Source: an uncultured Desulfobulbaceae bacterium (GTDB lineage: Bacteria; Desulfobacterota; Desulfobulbia; Desulfobulbales; BM004). Taken from it: 38,673 nt of DNA. Position 1 is the first letter of the stretch. Every line of letters begins with the position of its first letter. The stretch spans positions 1 through 38,673 of the forward strand of contig CALZHP010000022.1 in the NCBI GenBank assembly GCA_945787325.1, given 5' to 3'. Of this stretch, positions 1 through 9,395 are shown piece after piece. Both the position numbers and the translations under genes were made by a program. The notes beneath the pieces are model-generated. The model was not told the DNA's origin. It searched no databases and saw nothing but the letters and a program-made list of their open reading frames with translations.

Positions 1-390
1 ATTGCGCAATATTCCTCACTGCTGCCTCCCGTAGGAGTCTGGTCCGTGTTCCAGTTCCAGTGTGGCGGATCATCCTCTCAGACCCGCTAACCATCGTAGC
101 CTTGGTAGGCCATTACCCTACCAACTAGCTAATGGTACGCAGACTCATCCCTATACAGTAACTTGCATCAGAGGTCACCTTTACTTACAAATACTTGAAT
201 AAAAATAAGCACATCCGGTATTAGCACCACTTTCGCAATGTTATCCCAGATATAGGGGTAGATTATCTACGCGTTACTCACCCGTGCGCCACTCTACTCG
301 TCTCTCCGAAGAGAAACTTTCTCGTTCGACTTGCATGTGTTATGCACGCCGCCAGCGTTTGTTCTGAGCCAGGATCAAACTCTCCAGTTT
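1..390 (-). rRNA. rrs: 16S ribosomal RNA, 5' portion (partial)
   Basis: The plus strand is the reverse complement of the first ~390 nt of bacterial 16S rRNA. The universal 27F primer site (AGAGTTTGATC, minus strand) lies at 383-373, and the complement of the 338-region primer site (CTCCTACGGGAGGCAGCAG) lies near position 20-38. The mature 5' end is placed at about 390 by matching AGAGTTTGATC to E. coli position 8. The gene continues off the left edge of the window. The boundary is accurate to a few bases only. Confidence 0.97.
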
Positions 391-472
391 GATTCCTACT
401 ATATTATTACTGACTCATCGTCAGTCTTTCTCAAAGTACTTCAAAAAAGACCCGTTCTTGTGTGTATGCTAT

Positions 473-490
473 TCAGTTTTCAAAGATCGA
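473..490 (-). promoter_or_regulatory. rRNA leader boxA-like antitermination site
   Basis: In the leader between the promoter (549-578) and the 16S start, the minus strand reads CGATCTTTGAAAACTGA. This closely matches the boxA element (TGCTCTTTGAAAA) bound by NusB/NusE in bacterial rRNA operons. The position about 85-100 nt upstream of mature 16S is typical. It is called on motif and context only. Confidence 0.6.
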
Positions 491-548
491 TTAGTGCAAT
501 ATTAAACCCTAAGCACTACCCCCAAATTCTGCCAAAGGGGAAACTATA

Positions 549-578
549 ATTCTAAACCAAAACAACGCCAATTGTCAA
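549..578 (-). promoter_or_regulatory. rRNA operon promoter (sigma-70 type)
   Basis: On the minus strand a TTGACA -35 box (578-573) is followed, after an 18-bp spacer, by a TAGAAT -10 box (554-549). Transcription would start near 542 and give a leader of about 150 nt before 16S. The near-consensus -35 box suits a strong rRNA promoter. The stretch from 579 to 898 between this promoter and clpB holds no gene or clear signal that I can support. Confidence 0.7.
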
Positions 579-898
579 GATTTTATTGGCGCTGAATTCT
601 TCCCTTACACTACATTCTACCCATGCAAGAGACGCGACAAACTAGCCGCATTCAGGTTAATTGTCAACAGGAAAATAAACCAAGTTGAAAAAAACAGAAA
701 TTGTACAAAAGAGTTGTGATTTAATTTCTTCTATTAAAAAATCCGCATTATTCCAGTCGCCAAAATCAGCCTCACCATTTCGGATATCCACACAAGAACT
801 GTTCGCTGCCAATAATAGCCTTTCCAGAAAGATGAAACAGGCCTGATCAGTGAGGTCCTTTTTCCCGATGTTACTCTAAATTATTGCCTGGCTTCCGC

Positions 899-3493
899 TC
901 ATTCCTTTATAAACTGAAGCCCACTTTTCCCTTCAGGCACATCCACAACGATCCGGTCGCCTTCATTAAATTCGCCATCTAATATCTGCATAGCCAGACC
1001 ATCCTGGACATATTTCTGGATCGCTCTTTTTAAGGGTCTTGCGCCATAAGCCGGATCATAGCCGACCTGGATAAGGAAATCTTTCGCAGCATCGGTCAGT
1101 CTGATTGAAAATTTCCTTTCCGCAAGTCTCTGTTGGAGCAGTTCAAGTTGTATTTCAATAATACTGCTTATATGTTCTTTTGAAAGTCCGTGGAATATTA
1201 TCGTCTCATCTATGCGATTCAAAAACTCCGGCTTAAACTGCTGGTGCATGAGCGTAAAGATCTGCTTTTCCATCTCTGCACGGTCCCCCTCGCCCATCTC
1301 CATGATCAGTTGACTGCCAATGTTGGAGGTCATGATCAGAATGGTATTCTTAAAGCTAACAGTGCGCCCCTGTCCGTCCGTCATGCGGCCATCATCGAGA
1401 ATCTGCAGCAGTACATTAAAAACATCGGGATGAGCTTTTTCTATCTCATCAAATAATATTACCGAATAAGGGCGCCGCCGCACTGCCTCGGTAAGATAGC
1501 CACCCTCTTCATACCCGACATATCCGGGAGGGGCTCCTATTAATCGCGCTACAGAATGTTTCTCCATAAATTCCGACATATCAAGCCTTACCATGGCCTG
1601 CTCACTGTCAAACAAAAACTCTGCAAGAGTTCGGGCAAGCTCTGTTTTACCCACACCGGTTGGACCAAGAAAAATAAAAGAGCCAAGGGGACGATTGGGG
1701 TCCTGCAAACCAGCCCTGGACCTGCGTACAGCATTTGCCACCGCGACAATGGCTTCATCCTGGCCTATTACCCGCTTCGACATGAGTTCTTCAGCGTGAA
1801 CAAGTTTTTCTTTTTCACCAGCCAGTAGGTTGTCCACTGGTATACCTGTCCACTTGGCAACGACACTGGCCACGTCTTCAGCAGAGACCTCTTCTTTCAG
1901 CATTTTCCTGTCTTTCTGTATGTCGGCAAGGCGCTCCTGAGAAGCAGAGAGTTCTTTTTCAAGCTCAACAATTTTGCCATATCGGATCTCAGCCACCTTG
2001 CTCAAATCACCAGTACGCTCCGCCTGTTGTTCGGCGACACCTGCTTCTTCGATATCTGCTTTAATCTTTCTTATTTTCTCAATAACCTCACGCTCCATTG
2101 ACCAGTGCGCTTTCATACTATTCAATGATTCGTTCACGTTGGCCAGTTCTGTCTCAAGTATGGCAAGTCGCTCTTTGGAAGCCTTGTCTTTTTCCTTTTT
2201 CAAGGCTTCCCGTTCAATTTCAAGTTTAATCCGTATGCGGTCCACTTCGTCAATTTCAGTTGGCATGCTGTCAATTTCGATCCGCAGACGTGATGCAGCT
2301 TCATCTATGAGATCAATGGCTTTATCCGGCAAAAAACGATCGGTTATATATCTGTTCGATAATGTTGCGGCAGCAACTGTTGCTGAATCCATAATCCTGA
2401 CACCATGATGCACTTCGTACTTTTCCTTGATACCACGCAATATTGCTATAGTATCCTCTACGCTGGGTTCTTGGACCAGAACCTGTTGAAACCTCCTTTC
2501 AAGAGCAGCGTCCTTTTCAATATACTTACGGTATTCATTCAGCGTAGTAGCCCCTACACAATGAAGTTCACCTCTGGCAAGTGCCGGCTTCAGCATATTT
2601 GAGGCATCCATGGACCCTTCTGCAGCACCGGCACCCACAAGGGTATGAATTTCATCAATAAACAGTATGATCTCTCCTTCCCTTTTCTGGACTTCTTTCA
2701 ACACTGCCTTCAGACGGTCTTCAAATTCTCCTCGGTATTTTGCGCCTGCGATGAGTGCCCCCATATCCAGAGCAACAACTTGCTTATCCTTCAACGTATC
2801 CGGTATATCTCCATTAACAATACGTTGGGCCAAGCCCTCAACTATGGCTGTTTTTCCAACACCGGGCTCACCTATAAGTACAGGGTTATTCTTGGTGCGA
2901 CGCGAAAGAACCTGTACAACCCGACGGACCTCATCATCACGCCCTATCACCGGATCAAGTTTTCCCTGTTTTGCGACATCGGTAAGGTTCCTGGCATATT
3001 TTTCCAGGGCCTGGTATTTTTCTTCAGGATTTGCATCAGTAACTCGCTGGTTGCCTCGAATATCCACTAAAGCCTTTAAAAAAGCATTTTTATCAACACC
3101 CCTGGCTGTTAAAAGTTCGGCAACTGATGACCCCTTATCTTCCAGTAAAGCCAGCAGCAAGTGTTCCTGACTCACAAATTCATCCTGCATGTCGCCGGCA
3201 ATCCTAAAAGCATTATCAAAGCTTTTCTTCAACCCAGCCGATAGATATACCTGACCGAAACCGCTGCCGCTGACACTAGCAATACCGGCTAACTTTGCTT
3301 CAACATCAGAGGTGAGCATGGCTGGAGAAACTCCAAGCTTTGTCAGAACAGAAATCACAACCCCTTCGGGTTGCTGTAATAGAACATATAGAAGATGTTC
3401 GGCCTGAATCTCCTGATGCCCCCTGCTTTCTGCAAGATTGTGCGCATTCTGCAAAGCTTCCTGTGATTTGTGTGTAAATTTATCAAATTGCAT
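899..3493 (-). CDS. clpB: ATP-dependent chaperone ClpB (Hsp100 disaggregase)
   Basis: Full-length ClpB, 864 aa; the family is usually about 850-870 aa. It forms a cytosolic hexameric AAA+ disaggregase that works with DnaK to resolubilise aggregated proteins. Visible in order: tandem Clp_N repeats (about 1-145); first AAA+ module with Walker A GEPGVGKT near 205 and Walker B LFIDEIH; a long charged coiled-coil M-domain (about 400-520), which marks ClpB rather than ClpA or ClpC; second AAA+ module with GPTGVGKT near 605 and [13 protein letters not shown]; and the C-terminal D2-small domain (FLNRIDE, GARPLKR). The ATG at 3493 has a GGAG about 9 nt upstream. It is apparently monocistronic, with a sigma-70-like promoter at 3549-3576. 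Heat-shock control is usual for the family, but no clear sigma-32 or CIRCE site was seen. Confidence 0.98.
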   Translation of the reverse strand: MQFDKFTHKSQEALQNAHNLAESRGHQEIQAEHLLYVLLQQPEGVVISVLTKLGVSPAMLTSDVEAKLAGIASVSGSGFGQVYLSAGLKKSFDNAFRIAGDMQDEFVSQEHLLLALLEDKGSSVAELLTARGVDKNAFLKALVDIRGNQRVTDANPEEKYQALEKYARNLTDVAKQGKLDPVIGRDDEVRRVVQVLSRRTKNNPVLIGEPGVGKTAIVEGLAQRIVNGDIPDTLKDKQVVALDMGALIAGAKYRGEFEDRLKAVLKEVQKREGEIILFIDEIHTLVGAGAAEGSMDASNMLKPALARGELHCVGATTLNEYRKYIEKDAALERRFQQVLVQEPSVEDTIAILRGIKEKYEVHHGVRIMDSATVAAATLSNRYITDRFLPDKAIDLIDEAASRLRIEIDSMPTEIDEVDRIRIKLEIEREALKKEKDKASKERLAILETELANVNESLNSMKAHWSMEREVIEKIRKIKADIEEAGVAEQQAERTGDLSKVAEIRYGKIVELEKELSASQERLADIQKDRKMLKEEVSAEDVASVVAKWTGIPVDNLLAGEKEKLVHAEELMSKRVIGQDEAIVAVANAVRRSRAGLQDPNRPLGSFIFLGPTGVGKTELARTLAEFLFDSEQAMVRLDMSEFMEKHSVARLIGAPPGYVGYEEGGYLTEAVRRRPYSVILFDEIEKAHPDVFNVLLQILDDGRMTDGQGRTVSFKNTILIMTSNIGSQLIMEMGEGDRAEMEKQIFTLMHQQFKPEFLNRIDETIIFHGLSKEHISSIIEIQLELLQQRLAERKFSIRLTDAAKDFLIQVGYDPAYGARPLKRAIQKYVQDGLAMQILDGEFNEGDRIVVDVPEGKSGLQFIKE

Positions 3494-3548
3494 GTACTAA
3501 TCTCCAAGTCTGTACTGTAGGAACAGATCTATTTTGCATCACTTTGAA

Positions 3549-3576
3549 ACTATATTTCCTTGTCACGCATTTTCAA
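3549..3576 (-). promoter_or_regulatory. Probable clpB promoter
   Basis: The minus strand carries TTGAAA (3576-3571), a 16-bp spacer and TATAGT (3554-3549), about 55 bp upstream of the clpB ATG. It resembles a sigma-70 promoter. The TTGAAA could also be part of a heat-shock promoter, but the -10 region does not match CCCCAT. The call rests on spacing and hexamer match only. Confidence 0.4.
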
Positions 3577-3676
3577 AAAGTAAGATCACAACAGCTCGCT
3601 GTCAAGAAAGCTTATCAAACCAAGCTCTTATAAAAATCCTTCAGACCGGGTATCACATGGAATCCCTTCAAAAATG

Positions 3677-3716
3677 AAAAAAAAAGCCCCCTGCCAATTA
3701 TGTCAGGGGGCTTTTA
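3677..3716 (-). terminator. Rho-independent terminator of the HesB-like selenoprotein gene
   Basis: A perfect 8-bp GC-rich inverted repeat (GCCCCCTG / CAGGGGGC, at 3686-3693 and 3704-3711) lies 19 bp after the stop codon at 3735. Read on the minus strand, it is followed by a run of T. An A-run on the plus side could let it act in both directions. Confidence 0.85.
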
Positions 3717-3734
3717 AACTGAAATTATAAGATA

Positions 3735-4061
3735 TTATCCGCAGGAGGTACCGCAGGAAGAACTGTTACAACCGCCACCAACAGGATTGGCGGAACTGAT
3801 GGAAAACCCGGAACGCATTCCGGAATCTATAAAATCAATTTTAATTGTTCCACAAGTTTTAAGAAGGCTGGACTCCACGAGAAAGTTCAAGCCATCTTGA
3901 TCAAAAGACTCATCATTATCTTTTGGCTCATCCAGAGCCAACCCCAAAGAGGGTCCGGCTCAGCCGCCCTGCATAAGGGCAACTCGCAACGCGGAGTCGA
4001 TTTTATTCTCCTCCATGTATGCTTTAAGGTTTTTGACCGCAAGGTCTGATACTTCAAACAT
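3735..4061 (-). CDS. HesB/IscA-like selenoprotein (in-frame UGA = selenocysteine 34)
   Basis: An IscA/HesB-fold protein of 108 residues if the in-frame UGA at 3962-3960 is read as selenocysteine. A naive caller sees only the piece 3735-3947. The frame is open and protein-like on both sides of the UGA: MFEVSDLAVKNLKAYMEEN before, then MQGG-U-AGPSLGLALDEPK. U34 sits where A-type Fe-S carriers have the first conserved Cys (GGCSG-like). The C-terminus is rich in Cys and Gly (GGGCNSSSCGTSCG). HesB-like selenoproteins with a GGU motif are an established family, mainly in Deltaproteobacteria and Clostridia. The start at 4061 is preferred over ATGs at 4064 and 4067 because GGAG lies 7 nt upstream. 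A hairpin directly after the UGA fits a bacterial SECIS, and a terminator follows the gene. Its role may be Fe-S or redox-related; the substrate is unknown. Confidence 0.9.
3935..3961 (-). promoter_or_regulatory. Candidate SECIS hairpin of the HesB-like selenoprotein mRNA
   Basis: Beginning at the GA of the UGA codon, minus-strand GAGCC (3961-3957) pairs with GGCTC (3939-3935). The stem continues through a G-U pair and ACCC/GGGT, leaving one bulged G and a 6-nt apical loop TCTTTG. Bacterial SECIS elements lie inside the coding region immediately 3' of the UGA and usually carry a bulged base and small loop, so position and shape both fit. Pairing was worked out by eye. Confidence 0.7.
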
Positions 4062-4333
4062 CATCATTCTCCTTATATATAGATTATATCATGTCCGCAG
4101 AGTAGGTTCCTGTCTCTACGAAAACCAATACTTTACTTTGCTGCATCAACGTGAAAAATTAAGAAGCCTTTGTGTATAAGTCAATGCTGTATATTTTTCA
4201 ATTATGGTGATGAAAAGCGAATACTCAGGTGGAAGGATTCTTTTTTAACATCAAAAAAATATAATACAAACTGCCCTGAACAAGTATACTCCAATAAAAT
4301 ATGTAGGAAAACTGACTAAAATAAAAAAAATTG

Positions 4334-4361
4334 TTTACAAATAGTGATATCTTCCTAAGAT
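4334..4361 (+). promoter_or_regulatory. Possible promoter for the phosphofructokinase gene
   Basis: TTTACA at 4334-4339 and TAAGAT at 4356-4361 are separated by 16 bp, in an AT-rich intergenic region about 140 bp upstream of the pfk start. The rest of the 4062-4502 gap has no gene. It does contain a 13-bp palindrome, GGTGATAATCACC (4450-4462), 40 bp before the ATG, which could be an operator or a short mRNA hairpin. Confidence 0.35.
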
Positions 4362-4502
4362 TCTAATGAAATTAACATGAAGGCTTGAATGTGTAAATAA
4401 TTTTTTCATTAACGCAAGCCTCTTTCTGTTGGTTAAACTATTAAAGTCCGGTGATAATCACCAGGTATCATTTGTCTGATATTGAACTGAGAAGGATACA
4501 TA

Positions 4503-5588
4503 ATGAAGAAAATTGTTATTTCTACAGGTGGCGGTGACGCACCCGGACTGAATGCAGTTATCTATGCTGTTGTCAGGGCAGCATACTCTCGTGGCTGGGA
4601 GGTATATGGAAGTCGCAGCGGATACATGGGGCTCCTTGATCTTGATGAACTCGTCAGGCTAACACCTGAGAAAGTCCAGGATATAACCTCGACCGGAGGC
4701 ACTATCCTGGGAAGCACGAACAAAGGAAACCCTTTTGCCATGCCGGTGGAAAATCTTGCCGGTGAAACCCAAATTCATGATGTCTCCGATCGTATTATGG
4801 AAAACTTCAAACGTATGGGTTTTTTCTGTCATATAGCAGTCGGCGGAGACGGCAGCCTCGAGATTGCTCACCGTTTTGCCGAAAAAGGAATGCCGGTGAT
4901 CGGAGTTCCCAAAACCATTGATAACGACCTGGAAGCCACAAGGCTTACATTTGGATTCGACACTGCAGTTTCAACAGCAACGGAAGCAATAGATAAGCTG
5001 CATTCCACTGCAAAATCCCATGACCGGGTAATGGTTGTTGAAGTCATGGGAAGGGAGTCTGGCTGGATAGCCCTTAATTCAGGAATTTCAGGCGGTGCTG
5101 ACGTTATCCTTATCCCTGAAATAACCTTTGATGTCGATAAAGTCTGCGAAAAAATCAACGAAAATGAACTGCACGGAAAGCACTATGCCATTGTGGTGGT
5201 TGCCGAAGGTGCCAAAGAAAAGCATGGCGCTGTTGTCTGCAAAGACGACTGCGAGCTGGGCAGGCAGGAGGTAATTCTGGGCGGTATTGCCGAGTGTGTT
5301 GCCGATGAAATAAAGGTTAAGACCGGCAAGGATACCAGGTATCTTGTCCTTGGGCATCTTCAGAGGGGCGGCTCACCTACCACTTTTGACCGACTTTTGG
5401 CCCTTCGGTTCGGCGCCGCTGCGGTTCGGCTTGCAGAGGCCGGAACTTTCGATCATATGGTTGCTCTTGCACCTCCAGGTATGAATGCTGTTCCAATTGC
5501 CGAGGCCATCAAGTCCAGAAAAAAAGTACCGCTTGATAACGACAAAGTGTTAACTGCCCGCGAAATTGGCATATGCCTTGGTGACTGA
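4503..5588 (+). CDS. pfkA: 6-phosphofructokinase (group III type, ATP or PPi dependent)
   Basis: A cytosolic glycolytic enzyme that phosphorylates fructose 6-phosphate at C1; 361 aa. The N-terminal STGGGDAPGLNAVI loop and the GGDGS motif (about residue 115) bind the phosphoryl donor. PKTIDNDL (about 137-144) holds the catalytic Asp. MGRESGWIA and LGHLQRGGSPTTFDR are substrate-site motifs. Donor preference in this family is read from two positions. Here they are Gly (GGDGS, as in ATP enzymes) and Lys (PKTIDND, as in many PPi and group III enzymes), so the donor cannot be fixed from sequence. The ATG at 4503 has AGAAGGA about 7 nt upstream. It stands as a single gene, with the glycosylase gene 37 bp downstream on the same strand. 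Confidence 0.93.
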   Translation: MKKIVISTGGGDAPGLNAVIYAVVRAAYSRGWEVYGSRSGYMGLLDLDELVRLTPEKVQDITSTGGTILGSTNKGNPFAMPVENLAGETQIHDVSDRIMENFKRMGFFCHIAVGGDGSLEIAHRFAEKGMPVIGVPKTIDNDLEATRLTFGFDTAVSTATEAIDKLHSTAKSHDRVMVVEVMGRESGWIALNSGISGGADVILIPEITFDVDKVCEKINENELHGKHYAIVVVAEGAKEKHGAVVCKDDCELGRQEVILGGIAECVADEIKVKTGKDTRYLVLGHLQRGGSPTTFDRLLALRFGAAAVRLAEAGTFDHMVALAPPGMNAVPIAEAIKSRKKVPLDNDKVLTAREIGICLGD

Positions 5589-5625
5589 GCCGGTAAAGGA
5601 CAAGTAATTCTGCTTTCTATATTTA

Positions 5626-6267
5626 ATGAAAAACAACACCCTTTTAGATATTTACCAGTCACTTCTCAGCTGTTTCGGCCCCCAAAAATGGTGGCCCGGT
5701 GATTCCCCTTTTGAAGTCATGGTTGGCGCAGTACTTACTCAGAACACCAACTGGACAAACGTCAGCCGGGCTATAGAAAATCTTAAAAGAGAAAACCTTT
5801 TATCTTTCAGAGTACTTCACGAGCTTCCACAAGAAGTTCTGGCTGAAAACATTAGGCCGGCCGGCTATTTCAACCTCAAGGCAAATCGCCTGAAAAATCT
5901 GCTACAACTCATTGCAAATGATTACGGCGGAAATCTTTCTGATTTTTTTAGCGAAGAGACATCTGTTCTGCGTGAGTGTCTGCTCAATGTAAAAGGAATA
6001 GGCCCGGAAACCGCTGACAGTATACTCTTGTATGCCGCAGGAAAACCTTCATTTGTTGTGGATACTTACACGCATCGTATCCTTTCCAGACACGGAATTA
6101 TTCCTGAGGAATCAAGTTATTACGACATTCAAGAATACTTCGTCGATACACTGCCAGAAGATACACAGCTCTACAATGAATATCATGCATTGCTCGTAAG
6201 GCTGGGAAAGGAGTACTGCAAAAAAGGCAAACCACTTTGTGAAGAGTGCCCGATTAAAGATTTTTAG
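5626..6267 (+). CDS. EndoIII-like HhH-GPD DNA glycosylase with incomplete Fe-S Cys set
   Basis: A base-excision-repair glycosylase of the endonuclease III superfamily, 213 aa. MVGAVLTQNTNW near the N-terminus and the helix-hairpin-helix VKGIGPETADSILLYA are followed by VDTYTHRIL, which holds the catalytic Asp. The Lys that gives EndoIII its AP-lyase activity (GRKTA in E. coli) is replaced by GPETA, so this is probably a monofunctional glycosylase, perhaps MagIII-like. The C-terminus has Cys-x6-Cys-x2-Cys, but the protein stops (TAG) exactly where the fourth cluster Cys of EndoIII would fall. The 3' end overlaps the convergent trmJ-like gene by 4 bp. The family is certain; the damaged base recognised is not. 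Confidence 0.88.
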   Translation: MKNNTLLDIYQSLLSCFGPQKWWPGDSPFEVMVGAVLTQNTNWTNVSRAIENLKRENLLSFRVLHELPQEVLAENIRPAGYFNLKANRLKNLLQLIANDYGGNLSDFFSEETSVLRECLLNVKGIGPETADSILLYAAGKPSFVVDTYTHRILSRHGIIPEESSYYDIQEYFVDTLPEDTQLYNEYHALLVRLGKEYCKKGKPLCEECPIKDF

Positions 6268-7085
6268 ACATCATATGTGATCACTTTTTTGTCGCTTAGT
6301 TCATCATTGCCAGGACTTCCAGACTCTTCTTTTTTCTGTTCGGTATACCAGAGAAACTGGCGGCAAAACCCCCGAATAATTCGTGCTTCTTTTGATAATA
6401 GATTTCTTCTTCCCAGTACCTTTCTGATGTTGCGCATCCAGTAGCTGGAATCATTTGTCTTAAGGAAACCGATTTCATCAAGCAACTGCTCAACATGCTC
6501 GTACATCCCCTCAAGCTCATGCGAAGAAGCCTGTTTGGGCTCATATACAATGTCCTTATCACCGTAAATCATTTTGTAATAAAGCTCATAACAGAGAATA
6601 GCAACAGCTTGGGCCAGATTCAAGGATGAAAACTCATCAGTGGGAATTGTAACTGTAAGGTCGCAATATTTGAGGTCATCATTGGTGAGGCCTCTGTGCT
6701 CAGGTCCGAACATCAGGCCCACTCTGTTTTCCCTTAAGAGTGGCAAAACTTTCTCGGCCATCTTCCGGGGACAGTTGTCAACGTGCCGCTTCCTCCCCTT
6801 TCTTGCAGACGAGCCGACCAGGTATGAAAATGAAGAAACTGCCTCTCCCAATTCCGTATGATATGCCAGATTTTCAATCAGGTGAGCCGCCTTATGGGTC
6901 GCCATTTTCAACATCTTCTCGGTGTCCGGCTTTTCGTCACGTACAACTACCAGCTGCGATATTCCCATATTCATGACAGCCCTTGCAGCCGCCCCAATAT
7001 TTTCAGGGTATTTAGGATGCACAAGTATAATGGCAGCGTTAGACAGTATACTTTTCTCGGAATTAATTGGGGACTGATCGTTCAT
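6264..7085 (-). CDS. trmJ: SpoU/TrmH-family RNA 2'-O-methyltransferase, TrmJ type
   Basis: A SPOUT-class methyltransferase of 273 aa. It has the N-terminal ILVHPKYPENIGAAARAVMNMG motif of TrmJ, then the SAM-knot motifs MFGPEHRGLTNDDL and IPTDEFSSLNLAQAVAILCYEL. TrmJ enzymes 2'-O-methylate tRNA at position 32. A C-terminal extension (about 180-273) includes a helical TrmJ-like tail (GRRNLLSKEARIIRGFCRQ). It lies 21 bp downstream of rnr on the same strand, so the two probably form an RNA-processing operon. The ATG at 7085 is well placed. Substrate assignment is by family only. Confidence 0.88.
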   Translation of the reverse strand: MNDQSPINSEKSILSNAAIILVHPKYPENIGAAARAVMNMGISQLVVVRDEKPDTEKMLKMATHKAAHLIENLAYHTELGEAVSSFSYLVGSSARKGRKRHVDNCPRKMAEKVLPLLRENRVGLMFGPEHRGLTNDDLKYCDLTVTIPTDEFSSLNLAQAVAILCYELYYKMIYGDKDIVYEPKQASSHELEGMYEHVEQLLDEIGFLKTNDSSYWMRNIRKVLGRRNLLSKEARIIRGFCRQFLWYTEQKKEESGSPGNDELSDKKVITYDV

Positions 7086-7106
7086 TTTTATTTAACGAAT
7101 CTTGAT

Positions 7107-9395
7107 TTATTTAGAATCTATTTGCTCTTCAATGGTGAAATTAACATGTCGTTTTCGAACCTCAACACTTGCCACTCTAACCTTTACGACATCACCCGTC
7201 TGAAAAGTTTTCCCTTTCAGTTCTCCAACTAACCTGTGATGCCTGGCATCGTAAATATAATAGTCATCATTCATTGCATCCATTGCTACTGCACCGCTGA
7301 CAAAACAATCCAGCAGTTCAATAAATAAACCAAAAGATGTGACTCCAGAAATTACCCCCTCGAATACGTCACCAATCTTGTCTTTCATATACATAACTTT
7401 CAGGCGGTCAGTCATTTCCCTTTCCGCATCTGCTGCAATTTTTTCCCGTCCGGAGAGAAAACCACCTGCCTCTTCAAGGTTTGCATATGTTTTCTCATGT
7501 ATAGAACTTTTCTTCACTTTTGCACTTACACCAGGACTCTTTACCAACTCAGCAAGCGCACGATGCACCATAAGGTCCGGATATCTGCGTATAGGTGAGG
7601 TAAAATGGGTATAATCAGTAGCAGCCAACCCAAAATGCCCGACATTTTCCGGTGAATAACGTGCCCTTTGCATTGTTCGCAGAAGCAGATTATTTACAAT
7701 ATATTCCTTGGGTGTACCTTCGACCATGGCAAGCACAGAGCCAAACCAATGCGGCGTACCTGTATCGGAGGGTAGGCTTAATTCTAAGGTTTGCGCAAAT
7801 TCCGTGAAATTCTGGACCTTTTCAGCATCAGGAAGTTCATGGATACGATATACAAGTTCCTGTTTTTTCTGAGTAAACGTTTCCGCAACTGCTTCATTGG
7901 CAGCAAGCATAAATTCTTCAATCATCTTATGGGCCAGGTTTCTTTCCTGTCGTGATATCGAGTCCACCTTGCCTTCCTGGCTAATTGTTACCGCCGCCTC
8001 AGGTATTGAAAAACCTATACTACCGCGGTCCATCCTTTGTTTTTCCAGCCCGGCAGCAAGCTCCGCCATCAGCTCAAGGGGACCCAATATCGGCTCATAA
8101 TCCTTACGTAAACCAGAATCACGGTCTACTAAAATCTTCCTGACGATAGTATATGTTAACCTGTACCGGCTTTTTATGACACTTTTGGTAAATTTCTTAC
8201 CCACACGTTTGCCGGTCCGACTAAAATCCAGTACTGCTGTAAAAGCGTGCCGGTCCTCTCCTGGAACCAGGCTGCACAAGTTGTTGGATAACCTTTCCGG
8301 CAGCATGGGTACTACCTTATTGGGGAAATAGACACTCGTTCCCCTTTGGTAGGCCTCTTTATCTAGGGTGGCCCCCTGCTGTACATAATGGCTTACATCA
8401 GCTATAGACACATGCAGCCTGTAGCCTTTGTCTGTTTTCTCGATTGCAACGGCATCATCAAAATCCCGTGCTGTCTCACCATCTATGGTAACATGCAATA
8501 TATCACGTAAATCAGCTCTACCCGGGCCAGGACCTGCTTCTGCAGGTAGTTCATTGGCCTGCTGTAAAGCCTCATTCGTAAATATATGGGGAAGTGAAAA
8601 TTTACGGATAACCAATTCTGTCTGAACATTTATGTCTTCAGGGTTGCCCAATACTTCAACAATTCTACCCTCGGGATTCCGTTGACCAGTCACAAAATCT
8701 GTTACCTGGGCAACAACTGCATCTCCGTTTTTTGCCCCACTGCTCTTCTCTTTGCGGATCAGAATTTTAAATGCGAATCGTTCATCTTCCGGTACAACAA
8801 ACCCTGTTACTCGCCCTGCATCATAAATGCCTGCAAAAAGGTTGGATGCCCTTTCGATGACGCTTACAACCCGTGCCTCCATCCTTCCTCGTTTGCGAGA
8901 AGTCAGCCTGAATAATACACGATCACCCTGGTGAGCGGTTTTTAAGCTGTCTGGTGGAATAAAAGGATCATTCCGCGCCGCTTTATCTTTGCTGGTAGCA
9001 TTAATGCCTTTTTTCCCGTCATCCAGTATTGCAAAACCAAAACCCCGAGGGTGCATTTCAACAGTTCCTTCAGCAAGATCACCTATGGAATGCAAGGAAT
9101 ATAGCTTATCTTTTTTTCTGCCGGAAACACATTGGAGGACTTTATTCCTGCACAAGTTTTCAATGAGGGGCTTAATATCTTTACGAGAAAGCCCCCCCTC
9201 TCCATCTGCCCACTCTGAAATTTCAGTAAGGGAAACCGGTGCTTTCAGTTTATGCATGAAAGCAAGAAAGTTATCTTCCAGGGCTGAAGAAAAATTACGT
9301 GATTTTGTTCTTCTGCCAGACTTATGTTGTCGTTTGCCGTAAAAGCGTTTTTTATTATAAGTACCTTTCCTGCTATTATTTCTTCTTCGTGTCAT
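7107..9395 (-). CDS. rnr: Ribonuclease R (3'-5' exoribonuclease)
   Basis: A processive hydrolytic 3'-5' exoribonuclease that degrades structured RNA in the cytosol; 762 aa, within the usual RNase R range. A very basic N-terminus (about 1-35, many Arg and Lys) precedes a winged-helix domain (about 40-110) and cold-shock RNA-binding domains (about 115-280). The catalytic RNB domain follows, with GETARDFDDAVAIE (metal-binding Asp residues) near 305 and YTHFTSPIRRYPDLMVHR near 595. A C-terminal S1 domain (IGDVFEGVISGVTSFGLFIEL) ends the protein. The ATG at 9395 has AGGAAAT upstream. The trmJ-like gene follows 21 bp downstream. The upstream gap 9396-9763 is AT-rich, and I see no gene or certain promoter in it. 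Confidence 0.96.
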   Translation of the reverse strand: MTRRRNNSRKGTYNKKRFYGKRQHKSGRRTKSRNFSSALEDNFLAFMHKLKAPVSLTEISEWADGEGGLSRKDIKPLIENLCRNKVLQCVSGRKKDKLYSLHSIGDLAEGTVEMHPRGFGFAILDDGKKGINATSKDKAARNDPFIPPDSLKTAHQGDRVLFRLTSRKRGRMEARVVSVIERASNLFAGIYDAGRVTGFVVPEDERFAFKILIRKEKSSGAKNGDAVVAQVTDFVTGQRNPEGRIVEVLGNPEDINVQTELVIRKFSLPHIFTNEALQQANELPAEAGPGPGRADLRDILHVTIDGETARDFDDAVAIEKTDKGYRLHVSIADVSHYVQQGATLDKEAYQRGTSVYFPNKVVPMLPERLSNNLCSLVPGEDRHAFTAVLDFSRTGKRVGKKFTKSVIKSRYRLTYTIVRKILVDRDSGLRKDYEPILGPLELMAELAAGLEKQRMDRGSIGFSIPEAAVTISQEGKVDSISRQERNLAHKMIEEFMLAANEAVAETFTQKKQELVYRIHELPDAEKVQNFTEFAQTLELSLPSDTGTPHWFGSVLAMVEGTPKEYIVNNLLLRTMQRARYSPENVGHFGLAATDYTHFTSPIRRYPDLMVHRALAELVKSPGVSAKVKKSSIHEKTYANLEEAGGFLSGREKIAADAEREMTDRLKVMYMKDKIGDVFEGVISGVTSFGLFIELLDCFVSGAVAMDAMNDDYYIYDARHHRLVGELKGKTFQTGDVVKVRVASVEVRKRHVNFTIEEQIDSK

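Noticed and set aside
1974-3170. Plus-strand ORFs opposite clpB, and similar antisense frames over rnr and the glutamate synthase genes.
   Set aside because: These are shadows of strongly coding minus-strand genes, with no RBS or domain of their own.
6265-6267. TAG at the end of the EndoIII-like gene as a possible pyrrolysine codon.
   Set aside because: Sequence after it is the antisense of the convergent trmJ-like gene, not coding in this frame, and no pyl genes are visible.
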